64,000 nt of DNA from Mycobacterium neglectum (GTDB taxonomy: Bacteria; Actinomycetota; Actinomycetes; Mycobacteriales; Mycobacteriaceae), in assembly GCF_002591975.1 (NCBI RefSeq), contig NZ_NVQE01000025.1, forward strand, positions 20,611 through 84,610, given 5' to 3'. This document shows, in pieces, positions 54,685 to 63,666 of this stretch. Position 1 is the stretch's first letter. Each line of letters begins with the position of its first letter. Below the pieces are notes generated by a model. The model ran no database searches. It saw nothing but the letters and a program-made list of their open reading frames with translations, and was not told the origin of the DNA. The position numbers and the translations under genes were made by a program.

Positions 54685-55605
54685 TTGAGCACCATACTTG
54701 TTGGATCCGCACCCGACTCATGGGGCGTATGGTTCCCCGATGATCCCCGCCAGACGCCGTACACCCGGTTCCTGGACGAGGTCGCCGCGTCGGGTTACGA
54801 GTGGATCGAGCTCGGACCGTTCGGCTACCTGCCGACGGATCCGCAGAAGCTGTCAGACGAACTCGCCTCGCGCAATCTCAAGCTGTCGGCGGGCACGGTC
54901 TTCGAGCATCTTCATCAGTCCGAGTCACGTGGAGATGCGGCGTGGGACTCAGTGTGGACGCAGATCGAGGACGTGGCACGGCTGACGGCGGCCGTCGGCG
55001 GCAAGCACGTGGTCGTCATCCCCGAGATGTGGCGCGACCCGTCCACCGGCGCCGTCCTCGAGGACCGCAACCTCACGACCGAGCAGTGGCGCCAAAAGAC
55101 CGAGGGCATGAACGAACTCGGCAGGGCCATGTTCGAGAAGTACGGCGTGCGTGCGCAATATCATCCACATGCCGACAGTCATGTCGACACCGAGGAGAAC
55201 GTCTACCGCTTCCTCGACGGCACGGATGGCGAGTTCGTCAACCTCTGCCTGGACACGGGCCACATCAGCTACTGCGGTGGCGACAACATCGCGATCATCC
55301 GCCGCGCGCCGGAGCGCATCGGGTACCTGCACCTCAAGCAGGTCGATCCCGAGGTACGCGCCAAAGTAGAGGCCGAGGATCTGCCGTTCGGTGAGGCGGT
55401 CAAGCTCGGCGCGATGATCGAACCGCCGCTGGGCATTCCGGAGATGCCGACGCTGCTCGCCGAGATCGACAAGCTCGGCATCGACGTGTTCGCGATCGTC
55501 GAGCAGGACATGTATCCCTGCGAGGTCGACGCACCGCTTCCGATCGCCCAGCGCACCCGGTCCTATCTGGGCTCGTGCGGCGTACCGTCCGTCCGTTTCA
55601 ACTAG
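54685..55605 (+). CDS. iolE: Inosose dehydratase
   Basis: A 306-residue TIM barrel of the inosose dehydratase type. GSAPDSWGVWFPDDP opens the protein; YHPHADSHVDTEE (about residue 155), LCLDTGHISYCGGD and HLKQVDPEV carry the metal and substrate residues; EQDMYP lies near the end. It dehydrates scyllo-inosose to the diketone used by IolD. It starts with a TTG at 54685, preceded by AAGGACG. It lies 13 bp after iolD. Confidence 0.88.
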   Translation: MSTILVGSAPDSWGVWFPDDPRQTPYTRFLDEVAASGYEWIELGPFGYLPTDPQKLSDELASRNLKLSAGTVFEHLHQSESRGDAAWDSVWTQIEDVARLTAAVGGKHVVVIPEMWRDPSTGAVLEDRNLTTEQWRQKTEGMNELGRAMFEKYGVRAQYHPHADSHVDTEENVYRFLDGTDGEFVNLCLDTGHISYCGGDNIAIIRRAPERIGYLHLKQVDPEVRAKVEAEDLPFGEAVKLGAMIEPPLGIPEMPTLLAEIDKLGIDVFAIVEQDMYPCEVDAPLPIAQRTRSYLGSCGVPSVRFN

Positions 55606-55613
55606 GAGACGTT

Positions 55614-56645
55614 TTGTCCGACTTACGTGTTGCCGTTCTGGGTGTCGGTGTGATGGGCGCCGACCACGTCGCCCGACTGAGCACCAGAATCTCGGGCGCC
55701 CGGGTGGTTGTCGTCAACGACTACGTCACCGAGAAGGCCGAGCAGATCGCCGCCGGTATCGACGGCTGCCGCGCTGTCATCGACCCACTCGACGCCATCG
55801 CCGATCCGGACGTCGACGCGGTGGTGCTCGCCACCCCGGGACCGACTCATGAGAAGCAACTGCTCGCCTGCCTCGAGCACGGCAAGCCCGTGCTCTGCGA
55901 GAAGCCGTTGACCACCGACATCGAGACCTCGCTGGCCGTGGTGAAGCGCGAGGCCGAACTCGGCAAGCGGTTGATCCAGGTCGGCTTCATGCGCAGATTC
56001 GACCACGAGTACGCACGGTTGAAGGCGCTGCTCGACGGCGGCGAACTCGGGCGCCCGCTGGTGCTGCACTGCGCACACCGCAATCCGGCCGTGCCGCCGT
56101 CTTTTGACAGCGCGATGGTCGTGCGTGACTCGCTGGTGCACGAGGTGGACGTCACCCGGTTTCTATTCGACGAGGAGATCACCTCGATCCAGATCGTCAA
56201 GCCGGCAGCCAATCCCGCCGCGCCGCAGGGTCTCGCCGACCCGCAGATCGCGATCATGCGCACCGCATCGGGTAAGCACGTCGACGTCGAACTGTTCGTC
56301 ACCACCGGAGTCGCCTACGAGGTCCGCACCGAAGTGGTAGCCGAGAAGGGCAGCGCCATGATCGGCCTGGACGTCGGCCTGGTTCGCAAGCGGAGTGACG
56401 GCACCTGGGGCGGCCAGATCACCCCCGGCTTCCGGGAGCGCTTCGGGCAGGCCTACGACACCGAGTTCCAGCGCTGGGTCGACGCGGCGCAGCGCGGGGC
56501 ATCAAGCGGAATCTACATAGACGGTCCCGGCGCATGGGACGGCTATGCTGCTGCCGCGGTCTGCGAGGCGGGCGTCGAGTCGCTCAACAGTGGTCTGCTG
56601 GTCGAGGTCAAGATGGTCGACCGCGCATCGATCTCGGGCGCCTGA
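55614..56645 (+). CDS. iolG: myo-inositol 2-dehydrogenase
   Basis: The 343-residue Gfo/Idh/MocA dehydrogenase has LGVGVMGADH at residues 9-18, CEKPLTTD near 97 (the catalytic Lys), and VRDSLVHEVDVTRFL near 175, where the Asp and His of the inositol site lie. It oxidises myo-inositol to scyllo-inosose, the first step of the pathway. The start is a TTG with AGGAG 5 nt upstream. It lies 8 bp after iolE and 1 bp before iolH. Confidence 0.9.
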   Translation: MSDLRVAVLGVGVMGADHVARLSTRISGARVVVVNDYVTEKAEQIAAGIDGCRAVIDPLDAIADPDVDAVVLATPGPTHEKQLLACLEHGKPVLCEKPLTTDIETSLAVVKREAELGKRLIQVGFMRRFDHEYARLKALLDGGELGRPLVLHCAHRNPAVPPSFDSAMVVRDSLVHEVDVTRFLFDEEITSIQIVKPAANPAAPQGLADPQIAIMRTASGKHVDVELFVTTGVAYEVRTEVVAEKGSAMIGLDVGLVRKRSDGTWGGQITPGFRERFGQAYDTEFQRWVDAAQRGASSGIYIDGPGAWDGYAAAAVCEAGVESLNSGLLVEVKMVDRASISGA

Positions 56646-56646
56646 C

Positions 56647-57522
56647 ATGAAAATCGCACTCGATCCGACGCCTTTTCACCACGACTATGAACTGCTCGAC
56701 TTCCCGAAGCTGGTGGCGGAGTTGGGCTATGAGCACCTGCAGCTGACACCGCACCGGGACTTCATCCCATTCTTCAACCATCCGCGTGCTGACGACGATC
56801 TCGTCGCGAAATTCCGCAAAGCATGTGGCGATGCGGGTGTGGGCATCGCTTCAGTGCTTCCGGTGCTGAGGTGGTCGGGCCCCGACGAGGACGCCCGTGA
56901 GGCCGCGGTGCGCAACTGGAAGCGGGTCGTTCAGATCACGGTCGACCTCGGCGTCAACGTGATCAACACCGAGTTCTCCGGGCGACCCGAGAAGCCCGAG
57001 GAATCCGAACGCGCGTTCTTCCGGTCGATGGAGGAACTCGTGCCGATCTTCGAGAGGGAGGGTATCGACGTCCGGATCGATCCGCACCCAGACGATTTCG
57101 TCGAAGACGGAATGGAGGCGCTGCGCATCATCCGTGGTGTGAACTCACCCAACATCGGCATGGTCTACGTCGCATGCCATACGTACCACATGGGCTCGAA
57201 CATGATCGACATCATGCGCGCGGCGGGTGACAAGCTGCGGCTGGTGCACGTCGCCGACACGATGGACCATCACCGCAGCCACGGCCTGCGCTACATCACC
57301 AATCCGCCGGGCAATCCGGTGCGGGTGCACCAGCACCTGAAGATCGGCGACGGCGACGTCGACTGGGACGAGTTCTTCGGCGGTCTGGCCGAAATCGGCT
57401 TCTATGACCGGCCCGACACCGTGATGGTGTCGTCGGTGTTCGCCGAGGACGAGACCGCACACGACGTCTCGCGCTATCAACTGACGACCATGACCGAATA
57501 CGTCTCGAAGTACGGAAAGTAG
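56647..57522 (+). CDS. iolH: IolH-like sugar phosphate isomerase/epimerase
   Basis: A 291-residue TIM barrel beginning MKIALDPTPFHHDYELLD, with INTEFSGRPEKPEESE near residue 105, RIDPHPDDFVEDG near 145, YVACHTYHMG near 180 and HVADTMDHHRSHG near 205 as likely metal-binding loops. It resembles the IolH/IolI-type proteins of actinobacterial iol operons, whose exact reaction is still unclear. It may epimerise inosose isomers. It lies between iolG and iolA with gaps of 1 and 4 bp. Confidence 0.82.
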   Translation: MKIALDPTPFHHDYELLDFPKLVAELGYEHLQLTPHRDFIPFFNHPRADDDLVAKFRKACGDAGVGIASVLPVLRWSGPDEDAREAAVRNWKRVVQITVDLGVNVINTEFSGRPEKPEESERAFFRSMEELVPIFEREGIDVRIDPHPDDFVEDGMEALRIIRGVNSPNIGMVYVACHTYHMGSNMIDIMRAAGDKLRLVHVADTMDHHRSHGLRYITNPPGNPVRVHQHLKIGDGDVDWDEFFGGLAEIGFYDRPDTVMVSSVFAEDETAHDVSRYQLTTMTEYVSKYGK

Positions 57523-57526
57523 AAAC

Positions 57527-59020
57527 ATGAGCAAGTCAATTCAGCACTGGATCGACAACAAGGTCTTTGCCGGCGCCAGCAGCGCGACCGCGCCGGTGAC
57601 CAACCCCGCGACCGGTGAGGTGACGGGGCAGGTCGGACTGGCGAGCGTGGAGGACGCCCGCGCGGTGATCGACTCCGCAGCGGCCGCATTTCCCGCATGG
57701 CGCGACACCTCGCTCGCGAAAAGGACTCAAGTGCTGTTCCGATTCAGGGAGTTGCTCAACGAACGTAAGGGTGAGCTGGCCGAGATCATCACCAGTGAGC
57801 ACGGCAAGGTCGTCTCGGACGCCCTCGGCGAGGTGAGCCGTGGCCAGGAGGTCGTCGAATTCGCCTGCGGTATCCCGCATCTACTGAAGGGCGGCTTCAC
57901 CGAGAACGCGTCGACCAAGGTCGACGTCTACTCGATCCGTCAGCCCCTCGGTGTCGTCGGCGTGATCAGCCCGTTCAACTTCCCCGCCATGGTGCCGATG
58001 TGGTTCTTCCCCATCGCCATCGCGACCGGAAACACTGTCGTGCTCAAGCCGTCGGAGAAAGACCCGAGCGCCTCACTGTGGATCGCTGCCCTGTGGGCCG
58101 AAGCCGGTCTGCCGCCAGGAGTATTCAACGTCCTTCAGGGTGACAAAACGGCCGTCGACGAGATCCTGACCAATCCGAAGGTCAAGTCGGTCTCCTTCGT
58201 CGGATCCACGCCGATAGCGAAGTACGTCTACGCCACCGGTACCGCTCACGACAAGCGCGTGCAGGCCCTGGGCGGCGCGAAGAACCACGCGGTCGTCCTG
58301 CCGGACGCCGATCTGGACCTGGCTGCCGACGCGATGGTCAACGCAGGCTTCGGCTCGGCAGGAGAGCGCTGCATGGCGATCTCCGCGTGTGTCGCCGTCG
58401 GCCCGATCGCCGACGACCTGGTCGCCAAGATCGCCGACCGCACCACGCCGCTGAAAATCGGCGACGGCACCAAGGATTCGGATATGGGTCCGCTGGTCAC
58501 CAAGGCCCACCGGGACAAGGTGGCGTCCTACATCGACGCCGGGGAGACGGACGGCGCCAAGATCGTGGTGGACGGCCGCAACGTGACCGCCGATGGCGGG
58601 CAGGACGGCTTCTGGTTGGGCCCCACACTGCTGGACAACGTCACCCCCGAGATGAGCGTCTACACCGACGAGATCTTCGGCCCGGTGCTGTCGGTCGTGC
58701 GCGTGGAGACCTACGACGAGGCGATGGAACTGGTGAACACCAATTCCTATGGGAATGGCACCGCGATCTTCACCAACGACGGCGGTGCCGCACGACGCTT
58801 CCAGAACGAGGTTCAGGTCGGCATGGTCGGCATCAATGTGCCGATTCCGGTACCGATGGCGTACTACAGCTTCGGCGGTTGGAAGGCCTCGCTGTTCGGC
58901 GACAGCCATGCCCACGGCATGGACGGTGTGCAGTTCTTCACCCGCCAGAAAGCCATCACGAGTCGCTGGCTCGACCCGAGTCACGGCGGCATCGAACTGG
59001 GCTTCCCGCAGAACCAGTAA
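57527..59020 (+). CDS. iolA: Methylmalonate/malonate-semialdehyde dehydrogenase (CoA-acylating)
   Basis: The 497-residue aldehyde dehydrogenase has NFPAMVPMWFFPIA near residue 150, the family-specific ALGGAKNHAVVLPDAD near residue 250 and the catalytic Cys282 in GERCMAIS. It converts malonate semialdehyde plus CoA to acetyl-CoA (or methylmalonate semialdehyde to propionyl-CoA). It is the last step of the inositol pathway. It closes the tightly packed iolC-iolA series; the next gene starts 79 bp later. Confidence 0.92.
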   Translation: MSKSIQHWIDNKVFAGASSATAPVTNPATGEVTGQVGLASVEDARAVIDSAAAAFPAWRDTSLAKRTQVLFRFRELLNERKGELAEIITSEHGKVVSDALGEVSRGQEVVEFACGIPHLLKGGFTENASTKVDVYSIRQPLGVVGVISPFNFPAMVPMWFFPIAIATGNTVVLKPSEKDPSASLWIAALWAEAGLPPGVFNVLQGDKTAVDEILTNPKVKSVSFVGSTPIAKYVYATGTAHDKRVQALGGAKNHAVVLPDADLDLAADAMVNAGFGSAGERCMAISACVAVGPIADDLVAKIADRTTPLKIGDGTKDSDMGPLVTKAHRDKVASYIDAGETDGAKIVVDGRNVTADGGQDGFWLGPTLLDNVTPEMSVYTDEIFGPVLSVVRVETYDEAMELVNTNSYGNGTAIFTNDGGAARRFQNEVQVGMVGINVPIPVPMAYYSFGGWKASLFGDSHAHGMDGVQFFTRQKAITSRWLDPSHGGIELGFPQNQ

Positions 59021-59099
59021 GCGATCCATCGAATCGGAGTTTGCGCACGTCCCCTACTGACGTGTGGGCCCACGCGAGGGAGGAAGCAGAGAGGACTAC

Positions 59100-59966
59100 G
59101 TGCCCGAACTCGTCGCGACAGCATGGACCAGTGCCGGAGACACCTCGCCGATGCGAACGCCCGCAACCAGTCCCGTTCCCATCTCGGAACGTATTACCGC
59201 GGTGGCCGATGCGGGCTACTCGGGTCTCGGACTCATCGCTGACGACTTGGCGGCGATTCGGGCGTCGATCGGCTTTATCGGTTTACGCGATCTAATCGCC
59301 GACCACTGCCTCACCCATATCGAGATCGAGCTGCTCGAACGGTGGTGGATTCCCCGCGGAGAGGCCGGGCATTCCTACGGTGTCCGCGACCTCCTGTTCG
59401 AAGCCGCAGACGCCCTCGCACCCGCATTCATCAAGATCGGCTCCGAACTGGGGCAACCGACGCAGTGTCCCGGGGCCCTCGCCGAACCGCTCCACGAACT
59501 CGCGGTGCAGGCAGTCGCACACGGCACGCGGATCGCGCTGGAGACCATGCCGTTCTCCATCGTCTCGACCGTTCCGATGGGCGCAGAACTCGTGGCGTCC
59601 TGCGGTCATCCCGCGGTAGGGCTCTTGGTCGACGCGTGGCACGTGTTCCGGGCGGCCACGTCGCTTGATGAGTTGCGGGCCGCCCTCACCCCCGGGATGG
59701 TCTTCGGTGTCGAACTCGACGACGCCGCGGCCGCGGCCGTCGGCTCGCTCTTCGAGGACACCGTGGACCACCGGCTGCTCTGCGGCGAGGGCACTTTCGA
59801 TCTCGACGGACTGGTAGCAGTCCTACGTGACCTCGAGTTCGACGGCCCCTGGGGTGTCGAGATTCTGTCCGAGACATTCCGCGCACTACCCGTGCGTGAC
59901 GCCCTCGATCTTGCGGCGAAGTCCACCCTGGCCGTCCTGACCCGGGATATTCAGGCATCGGGCTAG
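59100..59966 (+). CDS. Sugar phosphate isomerase/epimerase-like TIM barrel
   Basis: A 288-residue xylose-isomerase-like barrel, starting at a GTG with AGAGGA 6 nt upstream. GYSGLGLIADDL lies near residue 38, ALETMPFSIVS near 145, GLLVDAWHVFRA near 175 (the Asp and His metal ligands) and a WGVEILSETFRALP close near 255. It is the fourth such barrel in this window, counting iolE, iolH and the Hyi-like gene in this cluster. It follows iolA and may be part of the inositol or another cyclitol pathway. I cannot assign a reaction. Confidence 0.75.
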   Translation: MPELVATAWTSAGDTSPMRTPATSPVPISERITAVADAGYSGLGLIADDLAAIRASIGFIGLRDLIADHCLTHIEIELLERWWIPRGEAGHSYGVRDLLFEAADALAPAFIKIGSELGQPTQCPGALAEPLHELAVQAVAHGTRIALETMPFSIVSTVPMGAELVASCGHPAVGLLVDAWHVFRAATSLDELRAALTPGMVFGVELDDAAAAAVGSLFEDTVDHRLLCGEGTFDLDGLVAVLRDLEFDGPWGVEILSETFRALPVRDALDLAAKSTLAVLTRDIQASG

Positions 59967-60002
59967 GCTTCCCGCATCATCGGCGGACAGATAGGCGCAG
60001 CA

Positions 60003-61385
60003 ATGGGCTCCACCGGTTCGGAACCGTTACCCAACGGGCAGGATCTCGCTGCAGCGATCGCCGAGGGTGTGCACGCACACGAACTCGACCGCGCCCACGT
60101 CTTCCACTCGTGGTCGGCGCAGGCGGCACTGAAGCCGATGACCGTGCTGGCCGCGCAGGGCTCCTACGTCTGGGACGGTGACGGCAACAAGCTGCTGGAC
60201 TTTTCGTCGCAAATGGTCAACACCAACATCGGCCATCAGCACCCGAAAGTCGTTGCCGCCATTGCCGAACAGGCCGCCAAGCTGTGCACTATCGCCCCCG
60301 CACACGTCAACCCCGCCCGCTCGGAGGCCGCCCGGCTGATCGCTGAACGGACGCCCGGTGACCTCAACCGGGTGTTCTTCACGAATGGCGGCGCCGACGC
60401 CGTCGAACACGCCGTTCGCATGGCCCGGTTGCATACCGGCCGCTACAAGGTGCTGGCCCGCTACCGGTCCTACCACGGTGGCACCGATACCGCGGTAAAC
60501 CTGACCGGCGACCCACGCCGCTGGCCCAACGACTACGGCAACAGCGGCGTCGTGCACTTCAACGGGCCCTTCCTCTACCGCTCCTCGTTCCATGCGGACA
60601 CCGAGGAGCAGGAGACGCAGCGGGCGCTCGAACACCTCGAGCGGCTGATCCAGATGGAGAACCCGCTGTCATTCGCGGCGCTGATCCTCGAGTCGGTGCC
60701 GGGCACCGCGGGCATCATGGTGCCGCCACCCGGCTACCTGAAGGGCGTCCGCGAGATCTGCGACCGCTACGGCATCGTCTTCATCGCAGACGAGGTGATG
60801 GCGGGCTTCGGACGCACCGGAAAATGGTTCGCCATCCAGCATTTCGACGTTGTGCCGGATCTGATCACGTTCGCCAAGGGAGTCACCTCGGGCTACGTGC
60901 CGTTAGGCGGTGTGGCGATCAACGAATCGATCGCCAAGACGTTCGCCGATCGGCCGTACCCGGGCGGCCTCACGTATTCGGGTCATCCGCTGGCGACGGG
61001 CTGCGCGGTCGCCACCATCAACGCGATGGAGGACGAGGGCATGGTCACCAACGCGGCGCGCATTGGCAGCGACGTTCTCGGCCCCGGCCTGCGTGAGCTG
61101 GGGGCAAAGCACCCGTCGGTAGGCGAGGTGCGCGGCCTCGGGGTGTTCTGGGCAATCGAACTGGTCACCAGCCGGCAGACCCGCGAACCACTGGCACCGT
61201 ACGGCGGAACCAGCCCGGCGATGGGCGAGACGCTGGCGGCATGCAAGGCCAATGGCCTGCTCCCGTTCGCGAACTTCAACCGCATTCACGCGGTGCCGCC
61301 GTGCAATGTCAGCGATGCCGAGGTGGCAGACGGATTGCGCATGCTCGACGCGGCCCTGACGGTCGCCGACGGCCACACCACCTGA
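60003..61385 (+). CDS. Class III (omega-type) aminotransferase
   Basis: The 460-residue PLP-dependent aminotransferase has TNGGADAVEHAVRMAR near residue 120 (phosphate-binding), FIADEVMAGFGRTGKW near 265 and the Schiff-base Lys292 in FAKGVTSGY. The closest functional types are beta-alanine, taurine or GABA transaminases. Because it follows iolA, a beta-alanine:pyruvate-type activity giving malonate semialdehyde for IolA is plausible. It ends before a large hairpin and is convergent with the glutamine synthetase gene. Confidence 0.85.
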   Translation: MGSTGSEPLPNGQDLAAAIAEGVHAHELDRAHVFHSWSAQAALKPMTVLAAQGSYVWDGDGNKLLDFSSQMVNTNIGHQHPKVVAAIAEQAAKLCTIAPAHVNPARSEAARLIAERTPGDLNRVFFTNGGADAVEHAVRMARLHTGRYKVLARYRSYHGGTDTAVNLTGDPRRWPNDYGNSGVVHFNGPFLYRSSFHADTEEQETQRALEHLERLIQMENPLSFAALILESVPGTAGIMVPPPGYLKGVREICDRYGIVFIADEVMAGFGRTGKWFAIQHFDVVPDLITFAKGVTSGYVPLGGVAINESIAKTFADRPYPGGLTYSGHPLATGCAVATINAMEDEGMVTNAARIGSDVLGPGLRELGAKHPSVGEVRGLGVFWAIELVTSRQTREPLAPYGGTSPAMGETLAACKANGLLPFANFNRIHAVPPCNVSDAEVADGLRMLDAALTVADGHTT

Positions 61386-61391
61386 CTTGAA

Positions 61392-61458
61392 TCGCCGAGT
61401 GTGGGGGTTGCGGTTACCAGTGTCCGAGTGGCTCGGACTGGACCCCCACACTCGGCGA
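61392..61458. terminator. Large inverted repeat between convergent genes, probable bidirectional terminator
   Basis: Perfect 17-bp arms TCGCCGAGTGTGGGGGT (61392-61408) and ACCCCCACACTCGGCGA (61442-61458). The 33-nt interior can fold again (GTCCGAG with CTCGGAC around TGG, plus CCA/TGG), giving a long two-part hairpin. It sits 7 bp after the aminotransferase stop and about 34 bp before the glutamine synthetase stop, so it can end both transcripts. It lacks a T run on either side. It may be a dispersed mycobacterial intergenic repeat. Confidence 0.7.
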
Positions 61459-61491
61459 AGCCTCATGTCGCCGCCGTCGCGGCGCCCGGTC

Positions 61492-63666
61492 TCAGAGGAT
61501 GTACAGCATTTCCTGGTAGGTGGGCAGCGGCCACAGATCGTCGGCCACGATGCCTTCCAACGCATCCGCGGCGGCGCGAACCGCGTCCATCTTCGGCAGC
61601 AGGCTCTGCGCATGGGTGGCTTCTTCGGCGGCTGAATCTCCGCCGTGTTCGGCGAGCCCCGCCTTCAATGCCGCCAGCGCCGCCGTCATCTCTGAGATGG
61701 GCGTGCTGACGGCCTCCAGCATGGTCATGTCCGGCTCCATACCCGCAGCCTTGAGCGCTGCCACGTTCTGCGCCAACTCGGTCTGGTAGCGGACGGCAGC
61801 GGGCAGGATCACTGTCGAACCGAGTTCCAGCGCAAGTTTGGCCTCGACGCCGATGGTGAGCGCATACATCTCGAGGCGGACCTCGTAGCGGCTGTGCAGC
61901 TCGCGCTCGCTGAACACGCTGTACTTCTCGAACAGCTCGATGGATTCGGGCTTGATCAGCTCGGGCAGCGCATCCAGCGTCGTCTTCAGATTCGGCAGCC
62001 CACGCTCGGCGGCCTCGATCTGCCAATTCTCCGAGTAGCCGTCACCGTTGAACACGACAGCGCCGTGCTCGGTGATGATGTCGGTAAGCAGCTTCTGGAC
62101 GGCCTCGTCGAAATCCTCACCGTCGTCGACGGCCTTCTCCAGCACGGTCGCCATGTAGTCGAGCGATTCGGCCATGATCGTGTTGAGCATCATCATCGGC
62201 ACCGCGACCGTCTGGCCCGAGCCCGGCGCACGGAACTCGAACCGGTTGCCCGTGAAGGCGAACGGGCTCGTGCGGTTGCGGTCGCCCGGATCGGTCGGCA
62301 GCACCGGCAACGTGTCGCAACCGATGATCATGCTGCCCTTGCCCTTTGACGATGTCGCCGCCCCCTTGGCGATCTGCTCGAACACGTCGGCCAGCTGATC
62401 GCCGAGGAAGATCGAGATGATTGCCGGCGGTGCCTCGTTGGCGCCGAGCCGGTGGTCGTTGGTGGCCGACGCCACCGAAACCCGAAGCAGGCCGGCATAT
62501 TTGTGAACGGCGCGGATCACTGCTGCGCAGAAGACCAGGAACTGCGCGTTCTCGTGTGGCGTGTCGCCGGGGACCAGCAGCGACCCCAAATCGGCGTTGC
62601 CCAACGAGAAGTTGACGTGCTTGCCGGACCCGTTGACGCCGGCGAACGGCTTCTCGTGGAACAGGCATTCCATACCGTGCTTCTTGGCAGTCGTCTTGAA
62701 GACGGTCATCAGCAGCTGCTGGTGATCTGAGGCGATGTTGCCACGCTCGAACATCGGCGCAATCTCGAATTGCCCTGGGGCAACCTCGTTGTGGCGCGTC
62801 TTGGCCGGGATGCCGAGCTTGAACAGTTCGCGCTCAGTGTCCATCATGAAGCCCAGCACCCGCTCGGGCACCGCACCGAAGTAGTGATCGTCGAACTCCT
62901 GGCCCTTCGGCGGTTTCGCGCCGAACAGCGTGCGGCCCGCATTGACCAGGTCGGGGCGGGCCAGGAAAAAGTGGCGGTCGACCAGGAAGTACTCCTGCTC
63001 CGGCCCGCAGAACGCGACGATCTTCGCCAGGTTGTCGTGGCCGAACAGCTTCAGGATCCGCTCGGCGTGGGCGCCCATCGCCTGCTGGCTACGCAGCAAG
63101 GGCGTCTTGTAGTCGAGCGCCTCACCGGTCATCGAGACGAACACCGTTGGGATACACAAGGTGTTGCCGTTCGGGTTTTCCAGGATGTAGGCCGGGCTGG
63201 TGACGTCCCAGCCGGTGTAGCCGCGGGCTTCGAAGGTGCTTCGCAGGCCACCCGACGGGAAGCTGGACGCGTCCGGCTCACCCTGGATCAAAGTTTTGCC
63301 CGCGAACTCCGCGAGGGTCTCGCCGTCGGATACCGGCTCGAGGAAACTGTCGTGCTTCTCGGCGGTCAGCCCGGTCATCGGATAGAAGACGTGTGCGTAG
63401 TGGGTGGCCCCCTTCGACAGTGCCCAGTCCTTCATCGCCGAGGCGACCGAGTCGGCAACGGCCGGATCCAGCTTCGCACCCTTCTCGATCGTGGCGACGA
63501 CGGACTTGTACACCGACTTGGGCAGCCGAAGCCGCATCTCAGCCGTCGTGAAGACGTTGGAGCCGAAGACCTCACCGGGAGCCTCGGCGGGATCAAAGCT
63601 GATGGCTGGAGGCACGTACGCCTCGACGTTGTTGATCGCCTGCAGACGCACTGCATTTCCGCTCAA
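61492..63666 (-). CDS. glnN: Type III glutamine synthetase
   Basis: A 724-residue class III glutamine synthetase. FCGPEQEYFLVD near residue 225 and KTRHNEVAPGQFEIAPMFE near 300 are the metal and glutamate sites, HEKPFAGVNGSGKHVNFSLG near 340 is the GSIII signature, and ATNDHRLGANEAPPAI near 405 is the ATP region. It makes glutamine from glutamate and ammonia as a large dodecamer, not adenylylated like GlnA1. I choose the TTG at 63666 (the usual family start SGNAVRLQAINN follows) with AGGAAG 4 nt upstream. The upstream GlnR-like box suggests nitrogen control. Confidence 0.92.
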   Translation of the reverse strand: MSGNAVRLQAINNVEAYVPPAISFDPAEAPGEVFGSNVFTTAEMRLRLPKSVYKSVVATIEKGAKLDPAVADSVASAMKDWALSKGATHYAHVFYPMTGLTAEKHDSFLEPVSDGETLAEFAGKTLIQGEPDASSFPSGGLRSTFEARGYTGWDVTSPAYILENPNGNTLCIPTVFVSMTGEALDYKTPLLRSQQAMGAHAERILKLFGHDNLAKIVAFCGPEQEYFLVDRHFFLARPDLVNAGRTLFGAKPPKGQEFDDHYFGAVPERVLGFMMDTERELFKLGIPAKTRHNEVAPGQFEIAPMFERGNIASDHQQLLMTVFKTTAKKHGMECLFHEKPFAGVNGSGKHVNFSLGNADLGSLLVPGDTPHENAQFLVFCAAVIRAVHKYAGLLRVSVASATNDHRLGANEAPPAIISIFLGDQLADVFEQIAKGAATSSKGKGSMIIGCDTLPVLPTDPGDRNRTSPFAFTGNRFEFRAPGSGQTVAVPMMMLNTIMAESLDYMATVLEKAVDDGEDFDEAVQKLLTDIITEHGAVVFNGDGYSENWQIEAAERGLPNLKTTLDALPELIKPESIELFEKYSVFSERELHSRYEVRLEMYALTIGVEAKLALELGSTVILPAAVRYQTELAQNVAALKAAGMEPDMTMLEAVSTPISEMTAALAALKAGLAEHGGDSAAEEATHAQSLLPKMDAVRAAADALEGIVADDLWPLPTYQEMLYIL

